Source: Marinobacter alexandrii (GTDB lineage: Bacteria > Bacteroidota > Bacteroidia > Cytophagales > Cyclobacteriaceae). From it: a DNA stretch of 64,000 bases. Positions 43,776 through 52,440 of this stretch are shown here, piece after piece. The stretch's first letter is position 1, and every line of letters begins with the position of its first letter. A program made the position numbers and the translations under genes. The notes under the pieces were generated by a model. The model did not search any database. It worked only from the letters and a program-made list of their open reading frames with translations, and was not told where the DNA came from. The DNA lies in contig JBDWTN010000007.1 in the NCBI GenBank assembly GCA_039984955.1, positions 372,001 through 436,000 on the forward strand, read 5' to 3'.

Positions 43776-44693
43776 ATGGATTACAAAGATTATTATCAGG
43801 TACTAGGAGTTAACAAAACAGCTTCACAGAATGAAATAAAAAAAGCCTACAGGAAACTGGCGGTAAAATATCACCCTGACAAAAATCCTGATGACAAGGT
43901 AGCTGAGGAGAAGTTTAAAGAAATCAGTGAGGCGCACGAGGTTTTGGGTGATCCAGAGAAGCGCAAAAAATATGATGAACTTGGTGCAAACTGGAAACAA
44001 TATCAAGAAGCTGGTTTTGATCCTTCGGGACAAAGGCATTCATCTGGTTGGTCAGGTGGTCAGCACTATGAGTTTGATGGAGATCCTTCGGAGATGTTTG
44101 GAAGTACTGAGTTTTCTGATTTTTTCGAAACACTTTTCGGTCAGAGAGGTAGAAGACGTGGCTATCAGCAGGAATTTTCAGGTGCTGACCTTGCGGGAGA
44201 GGTTGCCATTTCCCTCCAAGAAGCTTACTCTGGAACGGAGCGAATTGCAGATCTGGGATCTGAGAAAATTCGGCTTAAGATTAAGCCAGGATCGTACGAT
44301 GGCTTAAAGTTGAAGGTCAAAGGGAAAGGCCAAAAAAGTCCGCAAGGAAAGGCTGGTGATCTTTATTTGACCGTAAGAGTTCAAGATCATCCTTCCTATA
44401 AGAGACAAGGTGATGATATCTATATGGAGTTGGCAGTTGATCTTTTTACCGCTCTGCTTGGAGGGAATCAAGAAGTGACTACACTATCAGGAAAAGTAAA
44501 TGTCAAAGTACCCGAAGGCACACAAAACGCAAAAACGCTGCGACTAAAAGGAAAAGGAATGCCTATTTACGGCAAAAAAACACATGGAGACCTGTTTGTA
44601 AAGCTCACAATCAAATTACCCACTAAACTGACTTCTGAGCAAAAGAAAATAGCCAAACAATTGCAAGAAAGTTTTCAAATACAATATGCTTAA
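43776..44693 (+). CDS. cbpA: DnaJ-family co-chaperone CbpA
   Basis: About 305 residues from the ATG at 43776 ([12 protein letters not shown]; a start at 43743 is possible). J domain with HPD at YHPDKNPDD, a Gly/Phe-poor linker ([18 protein letters not shown]), then two C-terminal beta domains without the Zn-finger, as in Cbp[40 protein letters not shown], and [19 protein letters not shown]. Stimulates DnaK and, in E. coli, binds curved DNA in stationary phase. The gene after it encodes a small protein where CbpM often lies. Confidence 0.85.
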   Translation: MDYKDYYQVLGVNKTASQNEIKKAYRKLAVKYHPDKNPDDKVAEEKFKEISEAHEVLGDPEKRKKYDELGANWKQYQEAGFDPSGQRHSSGWSGGQHYEFDGDPSEMFGSTEFSDFFETLFGQRGRRRGYQQEFSGADLAGEVAISLQEAYSGTERIADLGSEKIRLKIKPGSYDGLKLKVKGKGQKSPQGKAGDLYLTVRVQDHPSYKRQGDDIYMELAVDLFTALLGGNQEVTTLSGKVNVKVPEGTQNAKTLRLKGKGMPIYGKKTHGDLFVKLTIKLPTKLTSEQKKIAKQLQESFQIQYA

Positions 44694-44696
44694 GCT

Positions 44697-45053
44697 ATGA
44701 AGTATTCTATCATAAAATCAGAACCTATCTTCTCAGATGAAACCATGTTGGATTTCATTGAAGCTATCAGAAACAGAGAATTCCTGTATCGAGCAAGTTC
44801 GCTAATGGAAACTGATGAGCAATTTGATCAGATGGTTGAGGCAGTAAATCGAGCTATGAAAGCATGTTTACTTAGAAAAATTCCAATACACGATCATTTC
44901 CAAGGCATTTATTTAACAAATGCAAAAACTCACGAAACTATCCAGGACTGGAAACTTTCCCGTCTTGGGTATGTACTTGTGATCTTAAACGGCGATCCCC
45001 GAAACCAACTCGTCGCTAAAACACAAATAGAACTAGCAAAGAGTCTGCTTTAG
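44697..45053 (+). CDS. Small protein after cbpA with a DinD/BRO-like motif
   Basis: 118 residues, three bases after the cbpA stop. It occupies the place of the CbpA inhibitor CbpM, but lacks the MerR-like CbpM sequence. Its C-terminal part WKLSRLGYVLVILNGDPRNQ then LVAKTQIELAKS resembles the 'xLSRxACYLIAxNGDPxKxEIAxAQxYF' motif of DinD/BRO/KilA-associated proteins. Neither function is established. Likely co-transcribed with cbpA. Confidence 0.5.
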   Translation: MKYSIIKSEPIFSDETMLDFIEAIRNREFLYRASSLMETDEQFDQMVEAVNRAMKACLLRKIPIHDHFQGIYLTNAKTHETIQDWKLSRLGYVLVILNGDPRNQLVAKTQIELAKSLL

Positions 45054-45079
45054 TCCTCGATCATCATCAGGCAATAACG

Positions 45080-45091
45080 TAATCTAAATCA
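45080..45091. promoter_or_regulatory. Near-match FNR/Crp-like box before the CBS-cupin gene
   Basis: TAATCTAAATCA; the complement TGATTTAGATTA differs from TGA-N6-TCA by one base. Centred 48 bases before the ATG at 45134. Listed with lower confidence. Confidence 0.3.
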
Positions 45092-45133
45092 TATTTTATC
45101 TCATTAGTTCACCCCTTTTTTATAAAAAAAATT

Positions 45134-45907
45134 ATGAAGACGCTTGTAAAGGAACTGATGACAAGTAAAGTCCATTCGATCGGAATATCGAATTCCCTCA
45201 TTGAAGCACGAGATATGCTACTGAAGTATCACATCCGTCATTTACCTGTAATGGATGATGACAAGTTGGTAGGAATACTAAGTAGAACGGACGTGATGAG
45301 ACTAAGCTTTGGCGATGTGTATGATGAAATAGAGACTGAAGCAGATGCCGCGCTTTACAATGCGCTTACCATTGAAGATGTAATGGTTAATCGTCCAAGA
45401 ACGGTGGCTTCAACCGATCCTATAAGTATAGCTTCAAGAATATTCATTGAAGAAGAGTATCATGCATTGCCCGTTTTGGAAGATGATAAACTAGCTGGCA
45501 TCATCACTACTACTGACGTGATTAGAAATTATCAACAAGAACAACACAGTGCTAAAATTCCCAAAAAATACACTGAGGAGCGACCATGGGGAAACTTTGA
45601 ACAGTTCTGTGAAAATCGACTTTGTACGGTTAAACTTATTAATGTCAATCCAAACGAAGAGTTGAGCCTTCAATATCATAGAAACAGGAATGAGTTCTGG
45701 AGAGTGGTGAAAGGAAAAGGTAAAGTAGTCATTGGTAAACAGGAATTAGATGCAAATGTTGATGACGAATTTTCTGTACCCGCTAAAACCAAACATCGCA
45801 TCATAACACAAGAATTTTCGTTGCAAATTCTTGAAATTTCTTATGGCTTGTTTGATGAAAAAGACATTGTTCGACTCATCGATAAATACCATCGAACACA
45901 ACAATAA
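45134..45907 (+). CDS. CBS-pair protein fused to a mannose-6-phosphate-isomerase-type cupin
   Basis: 257 residues. Two CBS motifs (residues about 5-60 and 75-135: LMTSKVHSI..HLPVMDDDKLVGILSRTDV and VMVNRPRTV..ALPVLEDDKLAGIITTTDV) are followed by a cupin (RPWGNFEQFCENRLCTVKLI, SLQYHRNRNEFWRVVKGKGK), the C-terminal domain of type II mannose-6-phosphate isomerases/GMP. The cupin keeps H and E metal ligands (HRNRNEFW), but the nucleotidyltransferase part is absent. The CBS part probably senses adenylate charge; enzyme activity is possible but unproven. Relation to the GH130 mannoside genes is inference. Confidence 0.78.
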   Translation: MKTLVKELMTSKVHSIGISNSLIEARDMLLKYHIRHLPVMDDDKLVGILSRTDVMRLSFGDVYDEIETEADAALYNALTIEDVMVNRPRTVASTDPISIASRIFIEEEYHALPVLEDDKLAGIITTTDVIRNYQQEQHSAKIPKKYTEERPWGNFEQFCENRLCTVKLINVNPNEELSLQYHRNRNEFWRVVKGKGKVVIGKQELDANVDDEFSVPAKTKHRIITQEFSLQILEISYGLFDEKDIVRLIDKYHRTQQ

Positions 45908-45942
45908 AGAACAATTCACAGTAGTTTCCTACTCCTCATTAT

Positions 45943-46806
45943 CTAGTTGAATAGATCAATGTTTTTTACCTTCTTGTCCAGCTTATAAGTCCAAACAGGA
46001 ATACTGATATGATTGATAGTATCTTCTGTCATACTTCCAGCAAGTAAGTGCGAAATTCCTCTTCGTGCGTGAGTAGCCATAGCGATCATATTTGCTTTAG
46101 ATTCCTGTGAATAAGCAAGTATCCCTTCTGCTGGAAAGACGCTACAGATAATGCATAACTCACTGTCCTGAAAACCATAAGTCTTCATCAGTGAGTCAAA
46201 TTTTTCCCTCACCACTTTTTCGTTTTCGATGTTGTGCGGTGTACGCACCCATACAAACTCCATAGAAGCCGAGAAGAATTTTTGAAGTTGTGCAAATTTT
46301 TTCATCAACTCATCTTGTATTTCTCGGATGTCAATGGGTACCAATATCTTTTTAATTGAATTCACTGAAGTCTTGGAAGGTATTGCTATCACAGGACATT
46401 TTACCTTTCTCACTATTTTTTCAGTGTTTGAGCCAATGAAGAACTCTCCCAAGCCTGAAGATCCATGTGTGCCTACGGCTATTAAGTCTATCCCTTCATC
46501 CGCTACTATATCTTTAATAGATTCTATAAGACTAAGCCCGGACACACATATTTCGCACTCAACATCCGCAGCGACTCTCTTTCTCAACCCTTCTAATTTT
46601 TCATTGATTTCTCGCTCAAATTCTTCAATTAGAGGTTGATAATTATAGGTCATTCCGTAACTAATATCATTGTAATAATTGAAGAATGCACTGTGAAGGA
46701 GTATTAGTTTAGCTTTTGACATTTTTGCGATTTCCACCGCAAACATTGCCGCAGAAATGCTTACCTCAGAAAAATCGACAGGTACTAATATTTTTTTCAT
46801 CATCAA
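45943..46806 (-). CDS. Tandem universal stress protein (copy 4)
   Basis: 287 residues; several ATGs follow each other at the start (46806, 46803, 46800). The first domain has a full ATP motif (GTHG, nine residues, GS in VGTHGSSGLGEFFIGS); the second (ATHARRGISHLLAGS) is partly degenerate. Cytoplasmic. Divergent from the CoA-transferase gene over a 220-base spacer with two FNR-like boxes. Confidence 0.9.
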   Translation of the reverse strand: MMMKKILVPVDFSEVSISAAMFAVEIAKMSKAKLILLHSAFFNYYNDISYGMTYNYQPLIEEFEREINEKLEGLRKRVAADVECEICVSGLSLIESIKDIVADEGIDLIAVGTHGSSGLGEFFIGSNTEKIVRKVKCPVIAIPSKTSVNSIKKILVPIDIREIQDELMKKFAQLQKFFSASMEFVWVRTPHNIENEKVVREKFDSLMKTYGFQDSELCIICSVFPAEGILAYSQESKANMIAMATHARRGISHLLAGSMTEDTINHISIPVWTYKLDKKVKNIDLFN

Positions 46807-46867
46807 TCTTTTTTCAAAGGTGCTTACTAATAAAAAATAGTCGCATGATAGCTGATAGGGTATTCTA

Positions 46868-46879
46868 TGATTTATATCA
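46868..46879. promoter_or_regulatory. FNR/Crp-like box before USP copy 4
   Basis: TGATTTATATCA; with its flanks it reads ATGAT-TTAT-ATCAA, 13 of 14 to the FNR consensus. It shares ATGATTTA and TCAATTTC with the box at 43685. Centred 67 bases from the USP start. Confidence 0.6.
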
Positions 46880-46960
46880 ATTTCTTCATTCCATCTTCAC
46901 AAATGGTGAAACATCCTATTTATCTAAATCAGAAAAGCTGAAAGACATCAAGTATCGGAC

Positions 46961-46972
46961 TGATAGTTATCA
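46961..46972. promoter_or_regulatory. FNR/Crp-like box before the CoA-transferase gene
   Basis: TGATAGTTATCA (five-base perfect arms), centred about 60 bases before the start at 47027. Confidence 0.6.
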
Positions 46973-47026
46973 GCATAGGATGATTACTCTGAGCTCACCT
47001 TTGCATTAACAATCATAAAGTCAATA

Positions 47027-48304
47027 ATGAAAACAGCATCTTCGGCCATAGAAGCCGTTTCATCTATTCAATCAGGTGAAAATATTTTTATCCATACAGG
47101 AGGAGCAGCTCCGCAATCGTTAGTCGATGCATTGACAAGAAGAGCTGATGAATTGGAAAATGTTCGTATCTATCAGATGCATACTGAAGGAAACGCTTCA
47201 TATGCTGAACCTCAATTCAGCAAAAGTTTCGAAGTAATTGCCATGTTTATTGGTAAAAACACAAGACAATGTGTCAATGAAGGATCTGGCGATTTTCTTC
47301 CATGCTTTTTTAGCGAAGTACCTATCATGATTAGAGAGGAAATTATACCAATTGATGTGGCACTAGTACAAGTATCTCCACCAGATAAACACGGATTTTG
47401 TTCACTAGGAATCTCCGTGGAAACAACTAAAGCCGCGGTAGATAAAGCAAAAAAAGTCATAGCGCAAATCAATCCTCAAATGCCACGAACTCATGGGGAT
47501 GGATTGATTCATATTGATAACTTCCATAGTGTATTTGAATATGAACAACTTCTTCCAGAAGTAGTACCTCACCCACTCTCCGAAATTGAAAAAAGGATAG
47601 GCGAAAATGTTGCTAGAATAATTGAAGATGGCGCGACACTTCAAATGGGAATTGGAGCAATACCCAATGCAACATTAGCGTGTCTCCATAATCACAAAGA
47701 CTTAGGTATCCATACTGAAATGTTTTCAGATGGAATTTTACCATTGGTCGAAAATGGTGTCATTAATAACAAATTAAAGAAAAAAAATACGGGTGTAATC
47801 GTATCTGGATTCCTAATTGGCACTCGAAAATTATATGACTTTGTAGATGATAACCCACAGGTGAGAATACTAGATATACAATACGTCAATGACATATCTG
47901 TTATTAGAAAGCAGCCTAAAATGACAAGTATCAATAGTGCTATTGAGATAGATCTGACAGGACAGGTTTGCGCAGACTCTATTGGCGAACGAATATATAG
48001 TGGTGTGGGTGGTCAAATGGATTTTATTAGAGGTGCTTCCCTTTCTCCTGGGGGGAAACCTATTATTGCCCTATCATCGCAAACAAGAAATGAGGAATCC
48101 AAAATAGTCTCCCAACTGAAGCCTGGTGCCGGAGTAGTTACCACTCGAGCACATATCCAATATGTGGCTACTGAATATGGAATTGTTAATCTCTATGGTA
48201 AAAGTCTAAAGGAGAGGGCTAAAGAATTGATAAAAATCGCTCATCCAAATCATCAAGAAAGTTTGGAAAAAGCATTGTTTGAGAGGTTTGGATGCATTTT
48301 ATGA
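47027..48304 (+). CDS. Acetyl-CoA hydrolase/transferase family CoA-transferase
   Basis: 425 residues. The family I CoA-transferase layout is visible: GENIFIHTGGAAPQSLVDAL at the start, VDVAL-type IPIDVALVQVSPPDKHGFCS, GIGAIPNATLACL, and the catalytic Glu in GIHTEMFSDG, then GVGGQMDFIRGA. Closest to 4-hydroxybutyrate/acetyl-CoA transferases (Cat1/Cat2). Transfers CoA between carboxylates without ATP, useful under energy limitation. Exact acids unknown. A second FNR-like box marks it as a member of the regulon. Confidence 0.88.
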   Translation: MKTASSAIEAVSSIQSGENIFIHTGGAAPQSLVDALTRRADELENVRIYQMHTEGNASYAEPQFSKSFEVIAMFIGKNTRQCVNEGSGDFLPCFFSEVPIMIREEIIPIDVALVQVSPPDKHGFCSLGISVETTKAAVDKAKKVIAQINPQMPRTHGDGLIHIDNFHSVFEYEQLLPEVVPHPLSEIEKRIGENVARIIEDGATLQMGIGAIPNATLACLHNHKDLGIHTEMFSDGILPLVENGVINNKLKKKNTGVIVSGFLIGTRKLYDFVDDNPQVRILDIQYVNDISVIRKQPKMTSINSAIEIDLTGQVCADSIGERIYSGVGGQMDFIRGASLSPGGKPIIALSSQTRNEESKIVSQLKPGAGVVTTRAHIQYVATEYGIVNLYGKSLKERAKELIKIAHPNHQESLEKALFERFGCIL

Positions 48305-48313
48305 TGTAGCTCA
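48302..48313. promoter_or_regulatory. FNR/Crp-like box before the peroxiredoxin gene
   Basis: TGATGTAGCTCA; it starts on the stop codon of the CoA-transferase gene and is centred 83 bases before the peroxiredoxin start. Confidence 0.4.
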
Positions 48314-48390
48314 TCAAAAAAATTGAAGGGAGTCATTGAGATTGTCACCTATTGACATCTAGTTTATTCATATCATAAAGTAACTACACA

Positions 48391-49116
48391 ATGGAGATAC
48401 TAGAAGAAAAGGAATATGCTGCAATGCCCCGAATCGGTGATCTTGCACCAGCTTTCAAAGCAATTACAACACAAGGAGAAATTAACTTTCCCAGTGACTA
48501 TAAAGGGAATTGGGTTATTTTTTTTAGTCATCCTGCGGACTTCACTCCCGTATGCACCTCTGAATTTATGACCTTCGCCTCCATGGAAGATAAGTTCGAA
48601 AAAGCAAATTGTAAGCTTGTCGGGCTCTCTGTTGATGGCTTGTATAGTCACATTGCATGGCTAAGAACCATACAAGAAAAGATCAAATTCAAAGGTATGG
48701 AAAATATTGAAGTCAAGTTTCCTTTGATTGAGGACATCTCCATGGAGATTGCAAAAAAATATGGAATGATCCAACCAAATGAAGACACCACCAAGGCAGT
48801 ACGGGCTGTATTTTTCATTGATCCTACAGGAATTATTAGGGCCATTATTTACTATCCTCTCAGTCTAGGAAGAAACTTCGATGAACTATACCGAGTGTTA
48901 ATTGGCTTGAAAACATCAGATGAATTTGATGTAGCTACTCCTGCAGATTGGGTTCCAGGTGATCATGTAATAATTCCTCCTGCAGGATCATGTGGAGTTG
49001 CAAAAGGTAGAATGGATGGACAAGAGGAAGGCCTAGATTGTAAGGATTGGTTTTTCTGTACCAAGGAACTAGACAAAAAAACTATCCTCGAAAAGGTCTT
49101 ACGATTAGAGAGTTAA
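48391..49116 (+). CDS. Peroxiredoxin of the Prx6/AhpC-TSA type
   Basis: 241 residues. The peroxidatic Cys lies in HPADFTPVCTSEF (PxxxTxxC motif), near residue 54; then FFIDPTGIIRAIIYYPLSLG and a C-terminal extension with further Cys residues (SCGVAKG, LDCKDWFFC), as in archaeal-type Prx6 with a resolving Cys. Reduces H2O2 and alkyl hydroperoxides. No partner reductase is adjacent. Likely last regulon gene of the island. Confidence 0.9.
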   Translation: MEILEEKEYAAMPRIGDLAPAFKAITTQGEINFPSDYKGNWVIFFSHPADFTPVCTSEFMTFASMEDKFEKANCKLVGLSVDGLYSHIAWLRTIQEKIKFKGMENIEVKFPLIEDISMEIAKKYGMIQPNEDTTKAVRAVFFIDPTGIIRAIIYYPLSLGRNFDELYRVLIGLKTSDEFDVATPADWVPGDHVIIPPAGSCGVAKGRMDGQEEGLDCKDWFFCTKELDKKTILEKVLRLES

Positions 49117-49176
49117 TAAAAATAGATTGGCATTGTTCAGGTGAACTTAAATTAGAAACAACTCGACAGACAAAAC

Positions 49177-49206
49177 AAAAAAAGCCCCATACGTATCGTA
49201 TGAGGC
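49177..49206 (-). terminator. Rho-independent terminator after the tRNA genes
   Basis: Minus strand GCCTCATACG, loop, CGTATGGGGC followed by a T-run; sits just after the tRNA-Arg 3' end. Confidence 0.8.
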
Positions 49207-49214
49207 CACAAGTG

Positions 49215-49288
49215 TGATTGCACAGGGACTCGAACCCCGAACCTGCTGCTTAGAAGGCAGCTGCTCTATCCAGTTGAGCTATGCAACC
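49215..49288 (-). tRNA. tRNA-Arg(TCT)
   Basis: 74 nt. Acceptor GGTTGCA/TGCAATC (one G-U), D stem GCTC/GAGC, anticodon stem GCTGC/GCAGC with loop CTTCTAA giving TCT, T arm with TTCGAGT. No encoded CCA. The terminator at 49177-49206 follows on the same strand. Confidence 0.93.
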
Positions 49289-49293
49289 ATGAT

Positions 49294-49535
<242 letters not shown>

Positions 49536-49695
49536 GTGGCATTAGCTAATGCTCTTTTAAGGCCAACATTATGACCAAAAACCCCTTTCAAAAACATCTT
49601 CTAAAGAAGGTTTCCTCTGAAAAGGAGTGCAAATATAAAAGTAACCTTCAAAAATCCATTTCGTTGACCCAATTCTTTAGTAATTTTCTTTTGCA

Positions 49696-50433
49696 ATGAA
49701 CAGAACTCAAATTTTATTAGCTCTCGTAATACTCAGTTTTATAGGAATGAGTTCCGTATTTCTTGACCTTCATTCTTTAGTCAGTGGTTCTGAAGTAGAG
49801 GAAATCTCCAAAAGAAAAGTTCGTGATGGAGAAATAAAGCAGTACACCAAGGATAAACGACTAAAAACAATCGTCAATTACAATAAAGGAATAAAGCATG
49901 GAGTATCCTATCTCTATCATGATGATGGCGAAACAGTTCTATTATCCATGCCATACAATAACGGCAAACGAGAAGGCACTTCAAAAAAATATTATAAAAG
50001 CGGAGTTCTGTATGCCTCTACTTCTTACCATGATGACCTACTTCATGGTAAACGAGAAATCTATTACTCGTCAGGACAAATAAAAGCTATCATCAACTAT
50101 GGTTTTGCAAAGCCCGGGGTTGGAACAGTAGAGTATCTAACGGATGGCACACTCAAACAAGCAAACTCAATCGAGATAACAGAGATAGGAAATAATTATT
50201 TTCTTTCTACCTCCCAGGAATGTAGAAACCTAAAGTTTTACATTGGTAAGTTGATCGAAGATCAATTTTTTGATGCTGTTCATCCTGACATCAAATTACT
50301 TCCAAAAGAAAATGGATCATATTTCGTTGACCTTAGTGTCTACACACCGAGTTTCTTAAAGTATCAAGATGTTGTATGCCATTGCGAAAGCTCTCAGGGT
50401 AATCCTATTATCATGAAAAAAAAGCTTTTCTAA
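49696..50433 (+). CDS. YwqK-like MORN-repeat protein
   Basis: 245 residues with an N-terminal signal anchor (LLALVILSFIGMSSVFL). Repeats of the MORN_2/YwqK type follow: GEIKQYTKDKRLKTIVNYNK, GKREGTSKKYYKSGVLYA and HGKREIYYSSGQIKAIINYG. The annotation 'YwqK antitoxin' used for this family is weakly supported. C-terminal third has no repeats. Not part of the stress island: no FNR-like box upstream. Probably surface- or envelope-related. Confidence 0.75.
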   Translation: MNRTQILLALVILSFIGMSSVFLDLHSLVSGSEVEEISKRKVRDGEIKQYTKDKRLKTIVNYNKGIKHGVSYLYHDDGETVLLSMPYNNGKREGTSKKYYKSGVLYASTSYHDDLLHGKREIYYSSGQIKAIINYGFAKPGVGTVEYLTDGTLKQANSIEITEIGNNYFLSTSQECRNLKFYIGKLIEDQFFDAVHPDIKLLPKENGSYFVDLSVYTPSFLKYQDVVCHCESSQGNPIIMKKKLF

Positions 50434-50554
50434 TACATACACTGCTACTCATCCTTAAAAAATGTTAATCTATAAAATTCTAGTGCCATCCATTGCGCTG
50501 TTCTGTTACATTTGCCCGCTGATAGATTCGTACCTAAAATAAAGTATTCAGTGC

Positions 50555-51523
50555 ATGAAGTGGGTTAATACAATCAGCACATTCGAGATCATCTTAATAG
50601 GAGTTTTCATACTTCTGTACTTAGTATTTATTTGGCGTGTTATTCGTACCACACAAAGACTAGGTCTTCCTGCCCGACGAGTTATTATAAAAACAATCAT
50701 TCGGACAATCTACTTTGGATTGATAGTCACCGCTCTTTTGGGACCAAGTTTTGGTGATACATCGAGAGAAGTGAAAACCGTTGGTAAAGACATCTTCGTC
50801 TGTATTGACTTAAGCCAATCAATGAATGCCTATGATGTTCAACCATCCAGATTGGAAAAAGTAAAATTTGAATTAAAAAATATTGTTGAAGCATTCAGTT
50901 CAGACAGAATTGGCTTGATCATGTTTAGTAGCGAGGCTTACATGCAATGCCCGCTCACCTATGACAACAATGCGCTTAACCTTTTTATTCAAACACTAAA
51001 TACTGGTATGGTACCTAACTTTGGAACTGACTTTGGGCCTCCGCTAGAAATGGCAACCGAAAAGTTAATCGCAGATGATACGGTGGTCACCAGATCAAAA
51101 TCTAAAATCACTATTTTAATCAGTGATGGCGAGGACTTTGGAGATAATACGGATGAGATAGCAGAAGAATTAGAATCTGAAGGAATCACATTATTCACGC
51201 TCGGGGTTGGCACAAAGCAAGGAAGTAAAATTCCTACTAGGAACGGATTTAAAACTGACCAAAGTGGGAATGAAGTAGTATCACAACTCAATTCAAGTTC
51301 ATTAGAAGATCTTGCGGAAAATACAGGAGGGGAATATTTCGAGATAAATGAATCAAGAAACGATGTTACTCGTTTGATAAATGCGATTAACAATGTAGAG
51401 GGAGAAATGCGCGATTCCAAGCAAGTAGATGCAACCCAAAATCGTTATTTCTATTTCTTAGGTCTAGCACTATTTTTGATGGTATTAGACGTATTATTTA
51501 GTGTGAAATTGATCAAACTATGA
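50555..51523 (+). CDS. BatB-like VWA-domain membrane protein
   Basis: 322 residues. Two N-terminal membrane helices (about 10-28 and 48-66), a VWA domain with the MIDAS motif DLSQSMNA (about residue 85), a TDFG segment and ISDGEDFGD, and one C-terminal helix (NRYFYFLGLALFLMVLDVLF). This is the BatB topology of Bacteroidota aerotolerance loci. It overlaps the TPR gene by four bases (ATGA). MoxR and BatA are not next to it. Confidence 0.85.
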   Translation: MKWVNTISTFEIILIGVFILLYLVFIWRVIRTTQRLGLPARRVIIKTIIRTIYFGLIVTALLGPSFGDTSREVKTVGKDIFVCIDLSQSMNAYDVQPSRLEKVKFELKNIVEAFSSDRIGLIMFSSEAYMQCPLTYDNNALNLFIQTLNTGMVPNFGTDFGPPLEMATEKLIADDTVVTRSKSKITILISDGEDFGDNTDEIAEELESEGITLFTLGVGTKQGSKIPTRNGFKTDQSGNEVVSQLNSSSLEDLAENTGGEYFEINESRNDVTRLINAINNVEGEMRDSKQVDATQNRYFYFLGLALFLMVLDVLFSVKLIKL

Positions 51524-52323
51524 GAATTTTTTTAGTCATCATATTAGCAGTCTTTATCAATGATCCGAAAGAGATCGCTAAAATCAATGCATTAAAGAAA
51601 GAAGCCCAAGCAGCTTATCTCGCTGAGGATTATGAGTTGGCACTTGCCAAATACACCATTCTTAGTGACTCACTAGGAGTAAATGATCCTGCAGTTAAAT
51701 TAAACCTGGCTCATGCTCATTATCATTTGGGCGACACTGCAGGAGCTAAATTGAATTATGGAAACTTGGCATCCTCGGAGAGTAACAAACTGAAGTCGAT
51801 AGCACTTCAACAACTTGGTGTGATGAGTAAAGAGGTGGGTAAACTGGAGGAAGCATTGCAGCAACTCAAATCTGCTATCAAAGCAGACCCTTCCAATCAA
51901 GAGGCACGATATAACTATGAGGTAGTGAAGAAATTACTTGAAGAGCAAAAAGAACAGGAGCAACAAAATCAAGATCAGCAAAATCAGGACGGAGAAGACG
52001 AGCAGGAACAAAATAAGGATCAGAAAAAAGACGGAGAACAAGAGGAACAAGAAAATAAAGACGGAGAAGATCAAGAGAAGTCCGAAGAAGAAAAAAAGAA
52101 CGAAGAGCAGAAGGAACAAGAGAAAAAAGAGGGTGAGGAAGAAGAGCAAGAGCAAGAAAAATCAAAAGAGGAAATGACGAAAGAGAAGTTGGAAGAGATG
52201 GGAATAACCGAAGAAAAAGCCAGGCAATTACTTGAAGCCATGCGTCAAAGTGAAATAAAGTACTTACAGCATCAGAAAAGAAAACCGACCAAACGTCCAC
52301 CAAGTGGTAAACCAGATTGGTAA
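51520..52323 (+). CDS. BatC-like TPR protein with a Glu/Lys/Gln-rich tail
   Basis: 267 residues. Signal peptide-like start, then about three TPR units (KKEAQAAYLAEDYELALAKY; GDTAGAKLNYGNLASSE; LEEALQQLKSAIKADPSNQE). From about 145 to 225 the chain is almost only E, K, Q, D and N (EQEQQNQDQQNQDGEDEQEQ...), a charged low-complexity spacer. Overlap with BatB-like gene suggests a complex in the periplasm. Confidence 0.85.
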   Translation: MRIFLVIILAVFINDPKEIAKINALKKEAQAAYLAEDYELALAKYTILSDSLGVNDPAVKLNLAHAHYHLGDTAGAKLNYGNLASSESNKLKSIALQQLGVMSKEVGKLEEALQQLKSAIKADPSNQEARYNYEVVKKLLEEQKEQEQQNQDQQNQDGEDEQEQNKDQKKDGEQEEQENKDGEDQEKSEEEKKNEEQKEQEKKEGEEEEQEQEKSKEEMTKEKLEEMGITEEKARQLLEAMRQSEIKYLQHQKRKPTKRPPSGKPDW

Positions 52324-52375
52324 GCAGCTACTATCTATACAGCTATTTTTTCCAATCTGATTTTACGATCTTTGC

Positions 52376-52406
52376 GTCCCGATCTGAACCATCGGGACTT
52401 TTTTTT
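52376..52406 (+). terminator. Rho-independent terminator after the BatB/BatC genes
   Basis: GTCCCGAT, seven-base loop CTGAACC, ATCGGGAC, then eight Ts. It precedes the thiolase gene. Confidence 0.85.
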
Positions 52407-52440
52407 GATTAACAACATATTAAGATAATCTAAACTCAAA

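Noticed and set aside
51878-52303. Long antisense open frame over the BatC-like gene
   Set aside because: It is the mirror of the Glu/Lys-rich low-complexity tail (Leu/Phe/Ser-rich antisense), with no motif of its own.
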